From: an uncultured Caryophanales bacterium | GTDB lineage: Bacteria; Bacillota_I; Bacilli_A; RFN20; CAG-826 | Direction of reading: 5' to 3' | Length of the DNA stretch: 6,836 bases | Assembly (NCBI GenBank): GCA_946404585.1 | Contig: CAMJEC010000052.1 | Coordinates: 1 to 6,836 of the forward strand | In this document: positions 1-6,836 of the stretch, piece by piece | Layout: the number at the start of each line of letters is the position of its first letter | Position numbering within the stretch: the stretch's first letter is position 1 | Program-made: the position numbers and the translations under genes | Notes under the pieces: model-generated | What the model saw: only the letters and a program-made list of their open reading frames with translations | Told to the model about the DNA's origin: nothing | Databases searched by the model: none

Positions 1-1284
1 ACCGCTAGTATGTTGATATTTGGTTTTACTAATGGCGCTCATGACTCCATTATGAATTCAGCGGAACGTCAATTCGATTATGGAGTGGCTTCTATTAGTA
101 AAGAAAACAAAATCGTTAGTGATGAATCACCAATTACACTTATACAAACATTACGCGCTAGTGAAGAAGAGATAGATGCGTTAAGTAATGAATATGATTT
201 CTTGCGTTATTGTTATTCATATGATTCATTAGTAACACCTGCTTTAGATACATATATCAACGATAAGGAAATTAATAACTTAACATATACACCTGTCTAT
301 TCTTTTTGTGATTCTTCAATAAATAAAAGCCTATTAATAAAAGGCAAATTACCGATGATAGACACCCTTAATATGGTAGTTATTAATCAAACTGCTTATG
401 ACTATCTAAAGAAAGAAACTAAAAGCGATCCACTTAATACTTATATCCGTTTAAAAGATGGTGGAACATTTACTTATTACACTGATGATATCGAAAAACC
501 ATATATCACAGACTACTTTGTTTATGACAGACTAGTGGAAATAGTGGGTGTTGTTAAAGAATTATCATTCCTTAATACGCCTAAGATTTACTATTCATAT
601 AAAGCTTTAGATAAGTATATGGAAGAGACATTGTTAAATAATCTTTCTGAATACCTCGGAGAAACTAGTTGGAAAGACCGCATTATGTTTGCTTCTGATA
701 ATGAATATATCTCTAATTATTCACATCGTGTATTTCTTAAAAATAGTGGAGATGTGTATCAATTAAAAGAGATGAAGAAGCATCTAAAAGAAGGATATAG
801 CCTTAATAGTAATGCTTTAACTGTTGAAGAAACACTATTCTCCTTAGTGGATGCCGCAAGTGTGGGTATGGAAATATTCTTAGTTATCGCTCTAGTGGGT
901 ACTGCGATGATTATTGGTATTGTTTCATTTGCATCCTACGCTGAAGATATTAAAGATTCCGCAATATTACTTTGTATCGGTGCGACAAGGGAAGACATCT
1001 CATCATTATATGTTTTTGAAAACTGCTTAATCGGCCTTATAGGATTAGCGTTATCCTTTATCATTGCTTTAGTTAGTCAAAATCCACTTAATCATTTAAT
1101 AGAGAGATTCACTTCTTTAATCAATATCATAGATATTCCATTTAATTCATTTCATGGAAGAGCATTTCTATTTCCTCTTCTCATAGTTATGTCCGCTTTA
1201 CTTATTTGTATTTTAGCGACATATCTTCCAATTTCTTTCTCAAAGAAGATTTCTTTAAAGGAGGAATTAAACGCTAATGATTAA
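1..1284 (+). CDS. ABC transporter permease, FtsX/MacB-type (5' end outside window)
   Basis: Probable membrane subunit of an ABC transporter of the MacB/FtsX permease superfamily. The reading frame is open from base 1. The first ATG (base 10) lies inside what looks like the end of the first membrane helix and has no room for a ribosome binding site, so the true start is upstream. Counting from that ATG, residues about 15-286 form a large polar, probably extracytoplasmic domain. Three hydrophobic helices follow at about 287-311, 338-357 and 386-406. Between the first two lies the family's cytoplasmic loop, here with CIGATREDI at 322-330, the counterpart of the usual LGATRxDI. The tail (KKISLKEEL) is a degenerate form of the family's KI.PIEAL ending. 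The last 8 bp overlap the next gene, an ATPase-permease fusion, so the two are probably translated together and act in one complex. An ATPase domain upstream of the window, making this a second fusion, cannot be excluded. Substrate unknown. Confidence 0.85.
   Translation, partial: TASMLIFGFTNGAHDSIMNSAERQFDYGVASISKENKIVSDESPITLIQTLRASEEEIDALSNEYDFLRYCYSYDSLVTPALDTYINDKEINNLTYTPVYSFCDSSINKSLLIKGKLPMIDTLNMVVINQTAYDYLKKETKSDPLNTYIRLKDGGTFTYYTDDIEKPYITDYFVYDRLVEIVGVVKELSFLNTPKIYYSYKALDKYMEETLLNNLSEYLGETSWKDRIMFASDNEYISNYSHRVFLKNSGDVYQLKEMKKHLKEGYSLNSNALTVEETLFSLVDAASVGMEIFLVIALVGTAMIIGIVSFASYAEDIKDSAILLCIGATREDISSLYVFENCLIGLIGLALSFIIALVSQNPLNHLIERFTSLINIIDIPFNSFHGRAFLFPLLIVMSALLICILATYLPISFSKKISLKEELNAND
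1257..1265 (+). promoter_or_regulatory. Shine-Dalgarno site for the ABC ATPase-permease gene
   Basis: AAAGGAGGA is a near-perfect anti-16S match lying inside the 3' end of the upstream permease gene, with 11 bases between it and the ATG at 1277. It fixes the start of the fusion gene. Together with the 8-bp overlap it suggests coupled translation of the two subunits. Confidence 0.85.
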
Positions 1285-4084
1285 GATTAATAATTTATCT
1301 AAAAGCTATGGAACTAGAAAAGTATTAACCAATATCTCTTTTAACTTTAAAGAAAAAGGAATCTACGTGATATATGGACCATCTGGTTCAGGTAAAACCA
1401 CCTTATTAAACTGCATCGCTGGATTAACTGATTTCACTGGTTCTATACAAGTTAATCATCAAAACATTGAAACACTTAATGATGATGACTTAAGTCGCTT
1501 ACGTTTAACAACTTATGGCTTTGTTTTTCAAGACTTTAAACTGTTCGAAACAGAGACCGTGTTGGCTAATTTGCTATTTCCGCTCGATACTTTATATTCG
1601 ATGTCTAAGCCTCAAAAGATAAGGAAATGTCGTGATCTACTAGCCCTTGTTGGCTTACCTGATAAAGAAAAACAAAATGTTAATAAGCTAAGTGGCGGTG
1701 AAAAACAAAGAGTGGCTATTGCCCGTTCTTTAATAAATGATCCAACTGTCCTTTTATGCGATGAACCAACTGGGGCATTAGATGAAAATACTGGAACAGA
1801 AATCATGAATATCCTAAAGAAGATTTCTAAACGCGCAATTGTGATTATGGTTTCTCATGATCAAAGCCTCACCAAGCAATATGCTGATGTCATTATTGAA
1901 ATGGATGACGGCTCAATAGCGAACATCATTCAACAGAGAAAGGAAACTAATTCCGAATCACATCTCCCTATTTTAGATAATGGTGTCAGTAATGATAAGG
2001 CTAAAATTAGTGATAGTTTTCTTATTAGGCATACATTCCATACGATGAAACAAAAGAAATTAAGAACAGGACTTTGCTATACGATGACTTCTTTGGGACT
2101 AATTGGTGTGGGCTTAGCTTTTGCTTTATCATCCACAATCGCAGACAACATCAAACAAGCATATCGCGAAATAGTGGATGAAAACTCAATCGTAGTTACT
2201 CTTAAAGATAAAAACAGTTCTATCCAAGGGCAATATGCCGCTAACTTTTATGAAGTTAATGACATTAAAGAAACATACCCAGAATATATCAGTGATATAG
2301 GAGCTACTTATTACTGCAATTTTGAAAAGTTCTTTGAAGATAGAAACGAACTAGCGTTTATCAAAGGCTATCGCAGAAGTGTAATACCAGGTTTCAGTGC
2401 GCGTCATATAAACGAATTTGAATGGTTAGAAGATATTAATACCAAAATATATCCAAAAGATATTCAAACTCTTAAGGATGATGAAATAATTCTCTCATTA
2501 GATTATGCCACCCTAAGAGACCTTTGCTTTGAATTACAAATTGATAGGAATATTAATTCACTGAGTAACTATTTATTAGGAAACACTTTAGATGTTTATT
2601 TTGATCTAGCAAATTATAGTTGGGACTATACTGATGAACAGTTATTAACCGTTAAAGGATTTACATTAGATAACAGTCTAAAAATCTATCACAGCAATCA
2701 TCTATGGAACGAACATATGTTTGAAGAAATGATGAGATTTCCGACTAATGATGCTTTATCACTTAAAGATAATGAACCATGGGTGATGAAGAAAATATAC
2801 TATCTAAAAGCAAAAGAAAATAGAGATAAGATGCTTAACCTATTTCTAGATAGTAAAGAAATGGATAAATATATTTTTGAAATTGCGGATGAAATGTTTT
2901 ATCCATGGCTTTATTATGGAAAGAAAATTGAAGATCGTGACCGCATTCATGTCTTTACAAATACAGTAGCCCATATCCCTAACTGGCATGTTGATTACTT
3001 TATGAATAATGATAGTAATCTCACTTCACCAATATATGGGAATAATTCAGGGTTTCTTATCTATCCAGAATCACTGATGATGGGCTTTTCTAAAACAATG
3101 TATTTTTCAAAAGACGAGGAACAAATAACCGCAATAGTGGATAAGTTCACATCCAAGAATAAAGACGGCTTTTTCGAGGAAAGCCTCCCAGATGGTGTTT
3201 TAAGTGGTAATTACGCAAAAAGTCTGCAAAACGGGGTTAGATTTGAAGATATTGAAGAAAAAACCCTGCAAAAAGGCGTTAAACCAGAGAGCTTAAACGA
3301 AATAGCCATTTCAAAGGCTTTCGCTAATGAGTGTCATATAGAAGATATTAATGAAACAATCTATGTGACGACCGCTAGAAAGGAAGCTTTAACAAACAAT
3401 GGAGGGGTAATCAGTGACTATGTAGTTGTGCCGCTCGTAGTCACTGGTCTTATAGATTCAAATAAGAATTGTATATACCATACGAAGAATTGGACTTCAC
3501 TTTTTTACCAGTGCAAAATTGGTATCAGTGCTTATCAATTACAAACAAGTTCAATCTCGTTTTCATTAAAAGATCCAAAGAAAAGTGATGAGAGTTTAAG
3601 CCTATTTAAAAAGGGCTTTCCTGATTATAATGTTGTTAACCCTCTTTGCGATGTTAATGATAGCGTGGATACAGTGTGTTTTTATATCACAATTGTGCTC
3701 ATCATCTTCTCCACAGTGGCTACTCTAATTTCCATTCTGTTACTCACAATTTGTAATTACCTCTACATCTTGGAAGGAAGGAAAGATATTGCTCTTGCTC
3801 GGTGCATTGGTGTTAACAAAAAGGAGAGTCGAAAGTTTCTTTATTATCATTCCTTAATCCAATGTTTTATTTCCTTTGCGGTCGCTAGTGTGGAACTATT
3901 TATGTTTTCATTTTTAGCCAATATGGAAATAGGCAATGCTTTATCGACTGGTTCTCACTTTTCTTTTAACCCAGTAGCCTTCCTACCAATGTTTGCTTTG
4001 GCGTTCTCTATCGCTATTATTTCTAGCTTCTTTATGAGTAGGAGAATTAATAAAATTAATCCCATCGAAGCGCTTAAACAATAA
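1277..4084 (+). CDS. ABC transporter ATP-binding/permease fusion protein (MacB-like architecture)
   Basis: A 935-residue membrane protein with an N-terminal ATPase of the MacB/LolD/FtsE group fused to an FtsX/MacB-type permease. The ATPase looks intact: Walker A GPSGSGKT at 34-41, Q-loop Gln85, signature LSGGE at 138-142, Walker B VLLCDE at 158-163 with catalytic Glu163, D-loop ALD at 167-169 and switch His194. A linker (about 215-260) leads to helix 1 (about 265-288). A very large extracytoplasmic region follows (about 290-796), then helices at about 800-829, 855-882 and 900-920. The cytoplasmic loop carries DIALARCIGV (837-846), and the C-terminus NPIEALK (928-934) is the classic family ending. 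MacB itself is about 650 residues, so the outer domain is much enlarged. ATP hydrolysis presumably drives export or periplasmic-side mechanical work. The upstream permease is the likely partner. No accessory fusion protein, peptidase domain or peptide precursor is visible, so the cargo (lipoprotein, peptide, antibiotic or other) is unknown. Confidence 0.9.
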   Translation: MIKINNLSKSYGTRKVLTNISFNFKEKGIYVIYGPSGSGKTTLLNCIAGLTDFTGSIQVNHQNIETLNDDDLSRLRLTTYGFVFQDFKLFETETVLANLLFPLDTLYSMSKPQKIRKCRDLLALVGLPDKEKQNVNKLSGGEKQRVAIARSLINDPTVLLCDEPTGALDENTGTEIMNILKKISKRAIVIMVSHDQSLTKQYADVIIEMDDGSIANIIQQRKETNSESHLPILDNGVSNDKAKISDSFLIRHTFHTMKQKKLRTGLCYTMTSLGLIGVGLAFALSSTIADNIKQAYREIVDENSIVVTLKDKNSSIQGQYAANFYEVNDIKETYPEYISDIGATYYCNFEKFFEDRNELAFIKGYRRSVIPGFSARHINEFEWLEDINTKIYPKDIQTLKDDEIILSLDYATLRDLCFELQIDRNINSLSNYLLGNTLDVYFDLANYSWDYTDEQLLTVKGFTLDNSLKIYHSNHLWNEHMFEEMMRFPTNDALSLKDNEPWVMKKIYYLKAKENRDKMLNLFLDSKEMDKYIFEIADEMFYPWLYYGKKIEDRDRIHVFTNTVAHIPNWHVDYFMNNDSNLTSPIYGNNSGFLIYPESLMMGFSKTMYFSKDEEQITAIVDKFTSKNKDGFFEESLPDGVLSGNYAKSLQNGVRFEDIEEKTLQKGVKPESLNEIAISKAFANECHIEDINETIYVTTARKEALTNNGGVISDYVVVPLVVTGLIDSNKNCIYHTKNWTSLFYQCKIGISAYQLQTSSISFSLKDPKKSDESLSLFKKGFPDYNVVNPLCDVNDSVDTVCFYITIVLIIFSTVATLISILLLTICNYLYILEGRKDIALARCIGVNKKESRKFLYYHSLIQCFISFAVASVELFMFSFLANMEIGNALSTGSHFSFNPVAFLPMFALAFSIAIISSFFMSRRINKINPIEALKQ
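3182..3280 (+). repeat. Three degenerate (S/T)LxxGV motifs in the extracellular domain of the ABC fusion protein
   Basis: Residues 636-641 (SLPDGV), 649-654 (SLQNGV) and 663-668 (TLQKGV) of the fusion protein repeat at spacings of 13 and 14 residues. They sit just before NEIAIS (674-679), which resembles the part of MacB-type outer domains where a folded core strand resumes. The DNA copies are diverged, so this is a protein-level repeat and not a recent DNA duplication. It could be a small repeated turn or strand unit, or chance. Confidence 0.4.
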
Positions 4085-4104
4085 AACAAATTTTATTTTG
4101 TTTT
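4083..4104 (+). terminator. Weak A/T hairpin after the ABC genes, possible terminator
   Basis: AAAACAAA (4083-4090) and TTTGTTTT (4097-4104) form a perfect 8-bp inverted repeat around a 6-base loop, starting within the stop codon of the ABC gene. The right arm is itself T-rich and followed by GTTAATTT. Only one of the eight pairs is G-C, so the stem is weak for an intrinsic terminator. Read-through into ychF is quite possible. Confidence 0.25.
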
Positions 4105-4131
4105 GTTAATTTAGCATTTATCCCTTATAAT
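4103..4131 (+). promoter_or_regulatory. Sigma-A type promoter for ychF-ispF-argS
   Basis: The -35 box TTGTTA (4103-4108, 4 of 6 matches to TTGACA) is separated by exactly 17 bp from a perfect -10 box TATAAT (4126-4131). Transcription would start near 4138, giving a leader of about 25 bases that contains AGAGGA (4147-4152), the ychF ribosome binding site, 10 bases before its ATG. No extended -10 TG is present. It lies in the only intergenic gap of the window, which fits a unit boundary between the transporter and the housekeeping genes. Confidence 0.75.
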
Positions 4132-4162
4132 AGGTAGCGCACTAAAAGAGGAAAACACTATT

Positions 4163-5275
4163 ATGGGATTAAAAGCAGGCATTGTTGGATTACCAAATGT
4201 TGGAAAGTCGACGCTATTTAACGCGATTACCAATTCACACGTTGAAGCAGCGAACTATCCGTTTGCGACTATCAATCCAAATACAGGTGTTGTTAACGTT
4301 CCTGACGAAAGATTAGATTTTTTAACAAATATTTTTAAACCTGAAAGAAAAATTCCAGCAACCGTTGAATTCACAGATATTGCTGGTTTAGTCAAAGGTG
4401 CTTCTAATGGTGAAGGCTTAGGCAATAAGTTCTTAGCCAATATTCGTGAATGTGACGCCATTGTGGAAGTGGTTCGTTGTTTTGATAACGCTGATATTGT
4501 TCACGTTGAAGAATCCGTTGATCCAATTAGAGATATTGAGATTATCAATCTCGAACTCGTTATGGCGGATTTAGATACTGTTGATAAGCGTATTGAAAAG
4601 AGCGAAGCCAAAGCAAGAATCGCTAAAGATAAAGATGCCATTTATGAAATGGGTCTTCTCAAACCATTAAAAGAAGTTCTTGAACAAGGTTTACCTGCTA
4701 GAAAAGCAAAACTTACTGAAGATCAAATTGCGTATTGTAAAGTTAACTATCACCTTTTAACAGATAAACCAATTATTTATGTCGCTAATGTGGGCGAAAA
4801 TGATTTGATGGACTTAGATAATTGTAAGTACTATCAAGATGTTTTGAAATATGCATCTAGCGAAAACAATCAAGTCATTCCAGTTTCCGCTCAAATTGAA
4901 AGTGACTTATCTGAATTAAGCGAAGAAGAAAGAAAAGAATATTTAGCGGAACTTAACGTTAAAGAATCTGGCTTAGAAAAAGTCATTAAAGCCACATATA
5001 AATTATTAAATTTATCAACATTCTTCACTGTTGGTGCGGATGAATGCCGTGCCTGGACATTTAAAAACAATATGTCAGCTCCTGAATGTGCTGGCGTTAT
5101 CCATACCGATTTCCAAAAAGGCTTCATTTGTGCAGAAGTCTATCCATATGAAGCCATTCATGAACTCGGAAGTGAACACGCTGTTAAAGAAGCGGGAAAG
5201 ATTAGAACAGAAGGTAAAGGTTACTATCCAAAAGATGGTGACATTATGTTCTTCCGTTTTAATGTGAAAAAGTAA
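4163..5275 (+). CDS. ychF: Redox-regulated ATPase/GTPase YchF (OLA1/OBG family)
   Basis: A 370-residue cytoplasmic P-loop NTPase of the universally conserved YchF/OLA1 family, which binds ribosomes and in studied members prefers ATP over GTP. The G1 loop GLPNVGKS is at 9-16, the switch I Thr36 lies in YPFATI, and G3 is DIAG at 72-75, followed by the family-typical NGEGLGNKFL stretch (82-91). The G4 position reads NVGE (209-212) in place of NKxD, the feature that relaxes guanine specificity in this family. A helical insert spans about 130-195. The C-terminal TGS domain (about 280-370) holds the conserved RAWTF and ends in GDIMFFRFNV. The length matches the usual 363-370. The start is supported by AGAGGA 10 bases upstream and by family-typical N-terminal residues. 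It is the first gene of a probable operon with ispF, 1 bp downstream. Its cellular role is tied to translation and stress but is not fully settled for the family. Confidence 0.97.
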   Translation: MGLKAGIVGLPNVGKSTLFNAITNSHVEAANYPFATINPNTGVVNVPDERLDFLTNIFKPERKIPATVEFTDIAGLVKGASNGEGLGNKFLANIRECDAIVEVVRCFDNADIVHVEESVDPIRDIEIINLELVMADLDTVDKRIEKSEAKARIAKDKDAIYEMGLLKPLKEVLEQGLPARKAKLTEDQIAYCKVNYHLLTDKPIIYVANVGENDLMDLDNCKYYQDVLKYASSENNQVIPVSAQIESDLSELSEEERKEYLAELNVKESGLEKVIKATYKLLNLSTFFTVGADECRAWTFKNNMSAPECAGVIHTDFQKGFICAEVYPYEAIHELGSEHAVKEAGKIRTEGKGYYPKDGDIMFFRFNVKK

Positions 5276-5276
5276 T

Positions 5277-5753
5277 ATGAGAATTGGATTTGCCACTGAT
5301 ATTCATAGACTAGTTGAAAGCCGTAGGCTCATGCTCTCTGGCGTATGTGTTCCTAGCCCCGTGGGCGAACAAGCACATAGCGATGGAGATGTGGTTTATC
5401 ACGCTGTTAGCGAGGCTATCTTAGGTGCTCTTGCGCTTGGTGATTTAGGAAAACATTTCCCAGGTACACCAGAATTTAAAGATATTGATTCATCAATTAT
5501 CGTTAAAAGAGTGGTGGCTATGATGGATGAAAAAGGCTATGAAATCAACAACGTTGATGTCTCAATTACATTAGAAAAACCAAAACTTGCACCATTTATT
5601 ATGGAAATGCGAAACAACTTAGGTTTATTATTAAATACTTCCATTGAGAATGTTTCCGTCAAAGCGGGAACTAATGAAGGTATCGATGATATCGGAAAAG
5701 GCTTGGCCGTAAAAGCGGACGCCATCGTCATGCTTAGAAAGAAAGGAGAATAA
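5277..5753 (+). CDS. ispF: 2-C-methyl-D-erythritol 2,4-cyclodiphosphate synthase
   Basis: This enzyme of the MEP isoprenoid pathway converts CDP-methylerythritol 2-phosphate to the cyclic diphosphate, releasing CMP. It is a cytosolic homotrimer with active sites between subunits. The expected metal ligands are present: Asp8 and His10 (DIH) and His42, within the AHSDGDVVYH block (33-42). The LGDLGKHFPGT segment (54-64) and the LEKPKL substrate region (99-104) are also clear. The length of 158 residues is normal. The C-terminal nucleotide-binding loop is variant: KAGTNEG at 129-135 for the more usual KATTTEK, and GKGL (140-143) where E. coli has GRGE. Position 46 is Glu rather than the common Asp. 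An in-frame TGA at 5265-5267 and no other start codon after it make ATG 5277 the only ATG option. No good Shine-Dalgarno site precedes it, and it starts 1 base after the ychF stop, so translation is probably coupled. Its presence implies isoprenoid synthesis by the MEP route; no other pathway gene is in the window. Confidence 0.95.
   Translation: MRIGFATDIHRLVESRRLMLSGVCVPSPVGEQAHSDGDVVYHAVSEAILGALALGDLGKHFPGTPEFKDIDSSIIVKRVVAMMDEKGYEINNVDVSITLEKPKLAPFIMEMRNNLGLLLNTSIENVSVKAGTNEGIDDIGKGLAVKADAIVMLRKKGE
5742..5748 (+). promoter_or_regulatory. Shine-Dalgarno site for argS
   Basis: AAAGGAG lies within the last codons of ispF, leaving 6 bases before the argS ATG at 5755. It is a strong, well-spaced site that decides the argS start. 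It contrasts with ispF, which has no comparable site. Confidence 0.85.
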
Positions 5754-5754
5754 A

Positions 5755-6836
5755 ATGGACATTATTGAAAACATTAAACTCAAAATCCAAAAAGCTCTTT
5801 TAGATCTTGGTCAAAAAGTCGCTCTTAATGATATCGTCATTGAAAAGAGTAAAGATGAAGCTCATGGTGACTATGCCACTAATGTTGCGATGAAACTTTC
5901 TAGATTATTTGGCAAAGCGCCACGTGATGTTGCCGCTATGTTAATTGAGAAAATTAATAGAGACGGTATAGAGAAAATCGAAATCGCGGGCCCTGGTTTC
6001 ATTAACTTTTTTATGAAGCATGATTCACTTCAAGCCTTCGTAAATAAGATCATTACTGAAGATGAAAACTATGGTCGTTCACCAAGAAAGAATTTCAAAA
6101 TTAATGTGGAATTCGTTTCGGCTAACCCAACTGGTATTCTTCACGTTGGTACTGCTAGAGGTGCAGCAATTGGTGATAGCATTTCTCGTATTTTAGATTT
6201 CGCTGGCTATGATGTGACTAAAGAATATTACATCAATGATGCTGGTAGCCAAATCACAAACCTCGCCTTATCCATCCAAGCTAGATATAAAGAATTATTC
6301 GGTATCCAAGCCGAAATCCCAGAAGATGGTTATGCTGGTCATGACATCGTTGAAATTGCTCAAACCATTAAAAATGAAATTGGTGATGAAGCACTTAAGA
6401 TGGCTGACCCAATCCCATATTTCAAAGAAAAAGGTGTCAAAATCGAACTTGATAGAATTGTCAAAGACTTAGAATTATTTAGAGTTAAGCATGATGTCTT
6501 CTCTTCAGAGAAAGCCATTAGAGCAGACAACGCTATCGAAAAAGAACTAGACTTCTTAAGCAAATATACATATAGACAAGATGATGCCTTATATTTAAAG
6601 ACATCTGACTTTATCGATGATAAAGACCGTGTTATTCAAAAGAGTAATGGTGATTACACTTACTTCTTACCTGATATCTGCTATCACGTTAATAAATTAT
6701 CACGTGGATTTGACGCTCTTATTGACGTCTTAGGCGCAGACCATCACGGTTATATTAATAGAATGAAATCCGCTTTAATGATGCATGGTTATCCACAAGA
6801 TATTCTCCATGTTGAATTAATTCAAATGGTGAGATT
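5755..6836 (+). CDS. argS: Arginyl-tRNA synthetase (3' end outside window)
   Basis: Class I aminoacyl-tRNA synthetase charging tRNA-Arg with arginine. It is open to the right edge, with 360 of an expected roughly 550 residues visible. The N-terminal additional domain (about 1-90), which contacts the tRNA elbow, shows HGDYATN at 37-43 and GPGFINFF at 79-86. The Rossmann catalytic core begins near 110 with EFVSANPTG. The HIGH motif reads HVGT at 130-133, so its last His is replaced by Thr. Further family signatures are YYINDAGSQ just downstream, a YLKTSDF region, YTYFLPDICYH and GADHHGYI (327-334). The frame ends at VELIQMV, which normally leads toward the KMSKR loop, so that motif and the anticodon-binding domain lie beyond the window. 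The start is fixed by a strong ribosome binding site, and only 1 base separates it from the ispF stop, making it the third gene of the ychF-ispF-argS run. No T-box or leader precedes it, so it has no visible regulation of its own. Confidence 0.97.
   Translation, partial: MDIIENIKLKIQKALLDLGQKVALNDIVIEKSKDEAHGDYATNVAMKLSRLFGKAPRDVAAMLIEKINRDGIEKIEIAGPGFINFFMKHDSLQAFVNKIITEDENYGRSPRKNFKINVEFVSANPTGILHVGTARGAAIGDSISRILDFAGYDVTKEYYINDAGSQITNLALSIQARYKELFGIQAEIPEDGYAGHDIVEIAQTIKNEIGDEALKMADPIPYFKEKGVKIELDRIVKDLELFRVKHDVFSSEKAIRADNAIEKELDFLSKYTYRQDDALYLKTSDFIDDKDRVIQKSNGDYTYFLPDICYHVNKLSRGFDALIDVLGADHHGYINRMKSALMMHGYPQDILHVELIQMVR

Noticed and set aside
10..36. ATG at base 10 as the real start of the first permease
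   Set aside because: The frame is open to base 1, there is no room for a ribosome binding site, and the ATG falls within an apparent membrane helix, so the gene begins upstream.
1612..1806. Minus-strand open frame opposite the ABC ATPase domain
   Set aside because: It lies opposite the strongly conserved Walker and signature region, has no recognisable protein features, and is best explained as a shadow of the + strand gene.
4132..4143. Imperfect palindrome around TAGCGCACTA before ychF, considered as an operator
   Set aside because: The arms are only about three bases and mismatched. Nothing distinguishes it from chance.
4255..5296. Minus-strand and alternate-frame open frames across ychF (4255-4461, 4891-5127, 5031-5267, 5075-5296)
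   Set aside because: All overlap a full-length, highly conserved ychF in other frames and show no family motifs of their own.
5537..5731. Minus-strand open frame across ispF
   Set aside because: It overlaps the conserved ispF C-terminal half and has no independent support.
6236..6563. Short open frames in other frames of argS (6236-6472 +, 6360-6563 -)
   Set aside because: They overlap argS, whose frame is supported by many family motifs on both sides of this stretch.
1..6836. Possible reassigned genetic code (TGA as Trp), considered because the DNA resembles Mollicutes
   Set aside because: Trp residues are read from TGG, no gene needs an in-frame TGA, and a TGA (5265-5267) closes the frame before ispF as expected for a stop.
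1..6836. Apparent preference for the Val codon GTG before codons starting with G
   Set aside because: Several counter-examples (GTT GAA, GTT GGA) occur in the same genes. Without counts the pattern is not supported.

Overview
This window is AT-rich, densely packed bacterial DNA with every real gene on the + strand. It suggests a low-GC Gram-positive relative (Bacilli, Erysipelotrichia or wall-less Mollicute-like lineages, possibly an uncultured gut member). The grounds are the A/T-ending codon preference, AGGAGG-type ribosome binding sites, a Bacillus-like sigma-A promoter and the Bacilli-like style of the YchF and ArgS proteins. All four visible stops are TAA, tryptophan is read from TGG, and no gene has an in-frame TGA. 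Nothing therefore points to the Mycoplasma code. The placement is inference from style, not a database result.

Region 1 (1-4084) is the end of an ABC-transporter operon. A permease cut by the left window edge overlaps by 8 bp a 935-residue protein that joins a complete MacB/LolD-type ATPase to an FtsX/MacB-type permease. Both permeases have a first membrane helix (truncated in the upstream gene), a large extracytoplasmic domain and three C-terminal helices. They probably assemble into one exporter or mechanotransmission-type complex. The substrate cannot be told from the sequence.

Region 2 (4085-4162) is a 78-bp intergenic gap. It holds a weak A/T hairpin, a good sigma-A promoter (TTGTTA, 17 bp, TATAAT) and the ychF ribosome binding site. 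It separates the transporter from a housekeeping unit.

Region 3 (4163-6836) is a tight three-gene run: ychF (universal OBG-family ATPase/GTPase), ispF (MEP-pathway isoprenoid enzyme) and argS (arginyl-tRNA synthetase, cut by the right edge). Gaps are 1 bp between ychF and ispF and 1 bp between ispF and argS, so they are very likely co-transcribed from the promoter at 4103-4131. The shared theme is core growth: ribosome-associated NTPase, isoprenoid precursor synthesis and translation.

I found no mobile element, CRISPR array, RNA gene or clear novel system. The points most worth a second look are a Thr in place of the last His of the ArgRS HIGH motif, non-canonical residues in the IspF C-terminal loop, and the large, partly repetitive extracellular domain of the ABC fusion protein.
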